A DNA stretch of 11,727 nucleotides from assembly GCA_913042885.1 (NCBI GenBank), contig CAJWLW010000133.1, forward strand, positions 1 to 11,727, written 5' to 3'. A model generated the notes under the pieces. That model was not told where the DNA came from and ran no database searches. It worked only from the letters and a program-made list of their open reading frames with translations. This document shows positions 7,403 through 11,727 of this stretch, piece after piece. Position 1 is the stretch's first letter. Every line of letters starts with the position of its first letter. Position numbers and translations under genes: made by a program. Source of the DNA: an uncultured Lentisphaeria bacterium (lineage in GTDB: Bacteria > Verrucomicrobiota > Lentisphaeria > JABSQK01 > CAJWLW01).

Positions 7403-9763
7403 ATGCAATACTGTTCTTGCAGCAAGATTGTGGCGAAAGCGTTGCTTGTGTGTGGACTATGGGTCATGTTCGGGGCGCTCGGCCATGGCGCCGATTACAC
7501 GGTCCACGTGATTGATCCAGCCGTCACCAATCACATGGTCCTGCCCGACGGTCCGCTGCCGCCGGTCTGCAGGGAAGCCGCAACGATGACCGTGTTTGCC
7601 TGTCGCGGCGAGTACGAGCCCGTCTCGTTCGTGGTCAGCGCCGCGAAACCGCTCGAAGCGGTACGCATCGAGACCGAACCGCTCAACGGCCCCGGTGGTC
7701 AGTGGCCCGAAGCGGCCCTCGACGTCCGCGTCGTCAAGGCATACTATCGCGGGGCACTCGCCGGCGCCGCGGCCATACCGACGCTGCTGGTCCACGACGA
7801 AAACTTTCTGGCGATCGAACCCGATCCGACCCCGGAAAATCCGAACAACATGAAGAACGTGCTCAGGGGCCGGCTGCAAGATACCGAGGTGCTTCAGCCC
7901 GTTGCAATCGAGAAGCGCCGGCAATTCTGGCTCACGGTGCATGTCCCTGACTATGTCAGGCCGGGAACTTACAAGACAACCGTGCGGATTGTTCCGGCGA
8001 ACAGCGAGGCGTCCGAGCTGACCCTCCAGGTCGAGGTCTACCCCTTCGTCTTGCTGCCGCCGATGCTCGAGTACTCGATCTATTACCCGGTAGTCCTGAT
8101 CGCCGAGGGAGCGGAGGACTGGCTCAGCGGAAAATGGACCGGTGGAGGGGGCGCCTGGATCACGCGACAGCAGTACATCGCCGAGTGCAAGAACATGCTG
8201 GCCCACGGCCTGAACAATCCCAACATCTACGATGGCGTCAAAAACCGGCCCGACGGCACGCTCGACTATACCCGCATCGAGGAGATTCTGGCAGTGCGCG
8301 AAGAAGCCGGGATGGGGCCGGGCCTGCCCCTTTACTTGATGAGTAACGCTGCCGAACCGATAACCAGAGCGCTGACTGAGGAAGAGAAAAAGGAGAGGAT
8401 TCGGGACGTCCGAAAAATCATGGCCTGGGGAAAAAAACGTGGCTACCCGGACATTTGCTGGACCGGGAACGACGAGGCCTGGGGCGACTGGCTGGCCTTG
8501 GAGCGCGACAGCTTCCAGGCCATCCAGGATGGCGGCGGCAAGGTCTGGGCCGCAACCATAAACCCGACGTTCATCGATGTGGTCGGGGACGTGTTCCATG
8601 TGCCGGTGCTGATGTCCAGCGTCGGCCCCCAACTCACCCATGCTGCCGAGCAGTACACCCCGGGGGAGGCGCTTCGGCAGATGGCACAGATCGCCAAGGC
8701 CGCACGCCTGGAAGTGATGGCCGAGCAGGAGAGCTATCGCAAAGCCATCGACGGCGTGCATCGCTTTGGGAACAAGATCTTCACCTATATGAATCCCACG
8801 GCCGGGGTCCCCCTGCCAGAGTTTCAACGACGCAGCGAAGGGCTGGGCCTCTGGCGCGTCGGCTTTGACGGTACCATGAACTGGGCCTACATGCACATCG
8901 CGAGCAACGGCATCGTCGAGCAGCGTATGAACTATGCCAAGGTCTTCCGCACCGACGGGGGCGTCCTCGACACCCTGCATTGGGAAGGCTGGCGGGAAGG
9001 GGTGGACGACGTCCGCTATCTGACAACCCTTTTGGATAGCCTCGGCCGGGCCCGCGGTCGTTTCCCCGACGCCCCGCTGATCAGCGAGACGGATGACTGG
9101 ATAAGCGGGATCGACGTTGAAAACGGCGACCTGGACGCCATCCGGCGCGAGATGGCCAGGCGAATCATCGCCCTGGCGGATCTCGGATACAAGGCACTCC
9201 CGCCGGAAGAAACGCTGGCCGGGATCGATCGCCAGGGCGTTCAGGTGACCGCCTTCCCCGAACCGTGGCGTTTCAAGATGGACGTCAAGGACCTGGGCGT
9301 CCGCGAGAAATGGTTCGACCTGTCCATTGATGACAGCGGATGGGCCGCGTTGCGGGCCAATACCGGGTACACACGAGCAGCAAGTGGCGGATGGGGAAAC
9401 GAACCCGGTTTCGGCTGGTACCGCACCGAGCTGCCGATGACCGGGCAGGACGCGAAAAAGAAGTTCAAATACCTCCACTTCGGAGCCTGCGATGAGGATG
9501 CGTGGATCTACCTGAACGGGCAACAGGTTTTCGAGCATTCATATGAAACAACCGGGCTGCTGCCCGCCCAGATGTGGATAACGCCGTTCGTTGCTCCGTT
9601 GACCGGCGTCAAAGTGCGCGGCAAGGACCTGTTGACCGTGCGCGTGCACAACAGTGAAGGAATGGGCGGTATCTGGAAGCCTGTCCACCTGATCCTGAGC
9701 GACCAGAAGCTGACGAACCAGCAGGTAAAGGCCCTGGTAGAACTGGAACAAACGAAGGATTGA
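7403..9763 (+). CDS. Secreted GH123/DUF4091-like glycoside hydrolase with C-terminal sugar-binding-like jelly roll
   Basis: The product has 786 residues. Residues 1 to about 30 form a signal peptide with core IVAKALLVCGLWVMFGAL; LLVC is not a proper lipobox. A beta-sandwich with CRGEYEP (C67), KPLEAVRIE and FWLTVHVP (F175) precedes EYSIYYP (E223) and the catalytic barrel. D357-E358 in WTGNDEAWGD is the adjacent acidic pair expected of GH123 enzymes, GLGLWRVGFDGTMNWAY lies around 480-496, and DTLHWEGWREGVDDVRYL follows near 523-540. Residues about 622-767 resemble the sugar-binding domain of GH2-type enzymes (GFGWYRTELP, DEDAWIYLNGQQVFEH, LLTVRVHNSEGMGGIWKPV). The predicted role is removal of a terminal GalNAc-like sugar outside the cytoplasm; the substrate is inferred. 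It begins 52 bases after the previous gene without a visible terminator. It shares its core with the gene ending at 2348 but has a different accessory domain. Confidence 0.87.
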   Translation: MQYCSCSKIVAKALLVCGLWVMFGALGHGADYTVHVIDPAVTNHMVLPDGPLPPVCREAATMTVFACRGEYEPVSFVVSAAKPLEAVRIETEPLNGPGGQWPEAALDVRVVKAYYRGALAGAAAIPTLLVHDENFLAIEPDPTPENPNNMKNVLRGRLQDTEVLQPVAIEKRRQFWLTVHVPDYVRPGTYKTTVRIVPANSEASELTLQVEVYPFVLLPPMLEYSIYYPVVLIAEGAEDWLSGKWTGGGGAWITRQQYIAECKNMLAHGLNNPNIYDGVKNRPDGTLDYTRIEEILAVREEAGMGPGLPLYLMSNAAEPITRALTEEEKKERIRDVRKIMAWGKKRGYPDICWTGNDEAWGDWLALERDSFQAIQDGGGKVWAATINPTFIDVVGDVFHVPVLMSSVGPQLTHAAEQYTPGEALRQMAQIAKAARLEVMAEQESYRKAIDGVHRFGNKIFTYMNPTAGVPLPEFQRRSEGLGLWRVGFDGTMNWAYMHIASNGIVEQRMNYAKVFRTDGGVLDTLHWEGWREGVDDVRYLTTLLDSLGRARGRFPDAPLISETDDWISGIDVENGDLDAIRREMARRIIALADLGYKALPPEETLAGIDRQGVQVTAFPEPWRFKMDVKDLGVREKWFDLSIDDSGWAALRANTGYTRAASGGWGNEPGFGWYRTELPMTGQDAKKKFKYLHFGACDEDAWIYLNGQQVFEHSYETTGLLPAQMWITPFVAPLTGVKVRGKDLLTVRVHNSEGMGGIWKPVHLILSDQKLTNQQVKALVELEQTKD
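9754..9759 (+). promoter_or_regulatory. Ribosome binding site for the 9770 gene
   Basis: GAAGGA ends ten bases before ATG 9770 and lies in the last codons of the preceding gene. It supports a separate start just after that gene's stop at 9761. Confidence 0.55.
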
Positions 9764-9769
9764 TCAAAT

Positions 9770-11727
9770 ATGAGCCTGACCAAGATCGGAAGCGAGCAGT
9801 GGGATTTCGTCGATGCGACAGGCGAGGAATCACGACTGCCGGAAGCCGGAGCCCCGGCGGTGTCGTTCCCCACCCGCTGGCGTGTATTCGGACCGCTTGA
9901 AGTGCAACTGCACACCACCCCTGAACGACTGGCGGACGCGGAGATTGCAACCGCGGCCGTGAAGGGCCACACGACGATACCCGACACGCTGGAAATCGGC
10001 GACAAAACGCTCGAGGCGCAGGACGTCGATCTGGATGGGGACACCCTGGACCTGGGCAAGGATTTCGGCGGCTACGATACCGTTTTCTTTCAGAACGGGA
10101 CGGGTCGCGAGGGCCAACAGGCCTACGCCTTTGCAGAACTGGAACTGGACGAGGAGACGGAGGTCACCTTCGGCGCCGGCGCGGATTTCTGGATGCAGTG
10201 GTGGATCGACGGCACACCGGTCTGCGACACACTCGCGGAGGGCAACGGGGCACACCCGCCGAGCCGCACCGATCATGTCTTCAGTCATCGACTGTCGGCA
10301 GGCAAACATTTACTGGGTGTCTGGCTGATCAGCGGGCAGGCAAGCTGGGTGCTGAAGGCGGGCGTGCTCACGGAAAGGGACCTGGCCCTCGCATCGGTGA
10401 CCTTCTCGGACCGCTGGCAGTTCCTGCCCGACCTCGGCGAAATCCGCCCGCCGCGCCGGGACGCCTCGTCCGCCGGCGCCAGTTCCCTGGAATGGGATCA
10501 CACGATGGCCATCGCCACCGACCGGTGCCTGGGCGACGAAACGATCGAATGTGAGTTCCAGATGGGGCCCGAGGGCAACTTCGGAGTCATCCTCGGCGCC
10601 CAGGACAATGGACACTATTACACTGTGCAGGCCCCGCGTTGGGGCCAGTTGTGGCGGGCTCGGGGGTTCTGGATCGCCATCTGCAAAGCGGACGGCAGCG
10701 GCTATCTGCGCATCTTGAACATGCAGCTCATGCCGAACGTGGTGTGCCATCGGAACGCATGGCTCAGGCTCAAGGTCGAGCGCCGTGGCAACCACATCCA
10801 GGCGTGGGTGGACGGCGTCAAGGGGCCATCGGTCACGGACGAGACATACGGGCCCGGTTACCCAGGCCTCACGGGATTTGCCAAGTACATCGTGCGCGAC
10901 CTGAAAATCGACGGCCAACCTGCAGCAGCCGGCCCGGCATGGGAGGAAGACGACCACCGCGGCCAGCCGTGGACCCGGCCCGTTCCCGACACCAGCCAGG
11001 GTGATTTTCAGGACTCCGCTCAACTCCTCAAGCTGTCCGACAACAAGATTCTCATGCTCGTCCCCATCTGCAGGAAAGACAGCGATCCACTTGACAGCCG
11101 AGAGAATGCCGGCATCCACCGGATCCTGTCACGCGACGGCGGACACACCTGGTCGCCAGAAGGGGAAAGCACAGAACGGATCTTGGGGATGTGTTACACA
11201 GTCGGACCGGGGCGGATTCGCGCCGTAGACGGCGGGGGCGAGCCATTCGCTCTCAACTATCGTGACTCGGCTGACGAGGGCCGGAGCTGGTCCGAACCGG
11301 TTGCCGCCAAACTACTGGGCGACTGGGAGCGCGACATCCTGCAAGAAGGGACTTGGAATGGGGTGTTGGGTTCCTCCGTACTTAATGACGGCACGTTGCT
11401 CGCGGTGATCGTCCACGTACATAAAGAACGGGAGAAGATGATCCCCCATAAGGGAGCGGGGACATGGGGCACGGAGATCGCCCAGCCTTATTGCACGCTC
11501 TCGACCGATCAGGGCCGGTCGTGGTCCGAGCCCGTTCCGATGGACAACGCCGCACTGAACGACGGCGACCGGCCGGACAGCCCGTGCGCTGGCTTCTCCG
11601 AAACGTCGGTGGCCCAGCTTCCAGCGGGGCCTGCCCCGAACGGAGCCGAAGGGCGGATCGTCGCACTGGCGCGGCCGTTCCATTCGCCGTTCATGTGGCA
11701 GACGCACAGCGACGATGGCGGCAAGAG
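9770..11727 (+). CDS. Sialidase-like Asp-box (BNR) protein with N-terminal beta-sandwich and concanavalin-like domains (3' truncated)
   Basis: From ATG 9770 the frame stays open for 652 codons to the right edge, so the end of the gene is missing. Residues about 30-225 form a beta-sandwich seen ahead of many glycan-active proteins (FPTRWRVFGPLE, then QAYAFAELELDEETEVTFGAGADFW split over two strands, and a GKHLLGVWLISG strand). Residues about 242-385 look like a concanavalin or DUF1080-type fold (NFGVILGAQDNGHYYTV, WLRLKVERRGNHIQAWVDG, LTGFAKYIVRDLKIDG). A beta-propeller follows, with Asp boxes SRDGGHTW (454-461), a variant SADEGRSW (500-507) and STDQGRSW (578-585); a fourth starts at SDDGGK (647) and is cut by the edge. 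The Asp-box family includes sialidases, but I see no clear RIP motif, so the activity is uncertain. There is no signal peptide, unlike its three upstream neighbours. It lies six bases after the previous gene and in the same frame, probably in the same operon. Confidence 0.88.
   Translation, partial: MSLTKIGSEQWDFVDATGEESRLPEAGAPAVSFPTRWRVFGPLEVQLHTTPERLADAEIATAAVKGHTTIPDTLEIGDKTLEAQDVDLDGDTLDLGKDFGGYDTVFFQNGTGREGQQAYAFAELELDEETEVTFGAGADFWMQWWIDGTPVCDTLAEGNGAHPPSRTDHVFSHRLSAGKHLLGVWLISGQASWVLKAGVLTERDLALASVTFSDRWQFLPDLGEIRPPRRDASSAGASSLEWDHTMAIATDRCLGDETIECEFQMGPEGNFGVILGAQDNGHYYTVQAPRWGQLWRARGFWIAICKADGSGYLRILNMQLMPNVVCHRNAWLRLKVERRGNHIQAWVDGVKGPSVTDETYGPGYPGLTGFAKYIVRDLKIDGQPAAAGPAWEEDDHRGQPWTRPVPDTSQGDFQDSAQLLKLSDNKILMLVPICRKDSDPLDSRENAGIHRILSRDGGHTWSPEGESTERILGMCYTVGPGRIRAVDGGGEPFALNYRDSADEGRSWSEPVAAKLLGDWERDILQEGTWNGVLGSSVLNDGTLLAVIVHVHKEREKMIPHKGAGTWGTEIAQPYCTLSTDQGRSWSEPVPMDNAALNDGDRPDSPCAGFSETSVAQLPAGPAPNGAEGRIVALARPFHSPFMWQTHSDDGGK
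11129..11524 (+). repeat. Asp-box repeats within the propeller
   Basis: Three S-x-D-x-G-x-x-W type motifs are encoded at 11129-11152, 11267-11290 (with E for the usual residue before G) and 11501-11524, with 46 and 78 residues between their starts. The incomplete fourth begins at 11708. Such motifs mark equivalent beta-hairpins in successive propeller blades. Confidence 0.85.

Noticed and set aside
7457..9538. A 693-codon open frame on the minus strand
   Set aside because: It lies entirely opposite a well-supported GH123-like gene. Long antisense frames are common in high-GC coding DNA, and its translation shows no recognisable domain.
1..11727. CRISPR array, tRNA or rRNA, insertion sequence, defence or phage genes
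   Set aside because: I found no regular direct repeats, RNA-gene signatures, transposase-like frames or terminal inverted repeats in the window.

Overview
This window looks like part of a carbohydrate-degradation locus from a high-GC bacterium. All supported genes lie on the + strand. They encode large, multidomain, mostly exported proteins with glycoside-hydrolase-like barrels, beta-sandwich modules and a sialidase-type (Asp-box) propeller. Families of this kind, in many divergent copies, are typical of glycan-degrading members of the PVC group (Planctomycetota, Lentisphaerota, Kiritimatiellota) and similar lineages. That taxonomic guess is inference from gene content only; there is no rRNA, tRNA or taxonomic marker here.

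Layout. (1) Positions 1-2348 hold the 3' part of a gene for a lectin-like domain fused to a GH123/DUF4091-like catalytic region; its start lies before the window. (2) Positions 2349-2761 carry no intact gene. They hold a decayed third copy of the same GH123-like family (about 2435-2726), shrunk by two internal deletions and broken by a frameshift. A sigma70-like promoter match lies inside it. (3) Positions 2762-4114 encode a secreted stand-alone beta-sandwich protein. (4) Positions 4111-7350, overlapping by ATGA, encode a 1079-residue secreted protein: a glycosidase-like barrel, an amidotransferase-like segment, a proline-rich linker, and a C-terminal half homologous to the preceding protein. 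(5) Positions 7403-9763 encode a second intact GH123-like protein with a C-terminal sugar-binding-like jelly roll. (6) From 9770 to the right edge runs an unfinished gene with an N-terminal beta-sandwich, a concanavalin-like domain and a sialidase-like propeller with Asp boxes.

Genes (3) to (6) have gaps of -4, 52 and 6 bases and good Shine-Dalgarno sites, so they probably form one operon. A reasonable reading is cooperative breakdown of a complex, perhaps GalNAc-containing, glycan: GH123-like enzymes would remove terminal sugars, the barrel protein and its partner would attack another linkage, and the Asp-box protein would act on a further terminal residue. Substrates cannot be fixed from sequence alone. 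I see no transporter, regulator, sulfatase, mobile element, CRISPR array or RNA gene. I do not see a clearly new system; the most distinctive signals are the decayed paralog, the module shared by two overlapping genes, and an uncharacterised barrel architecture.
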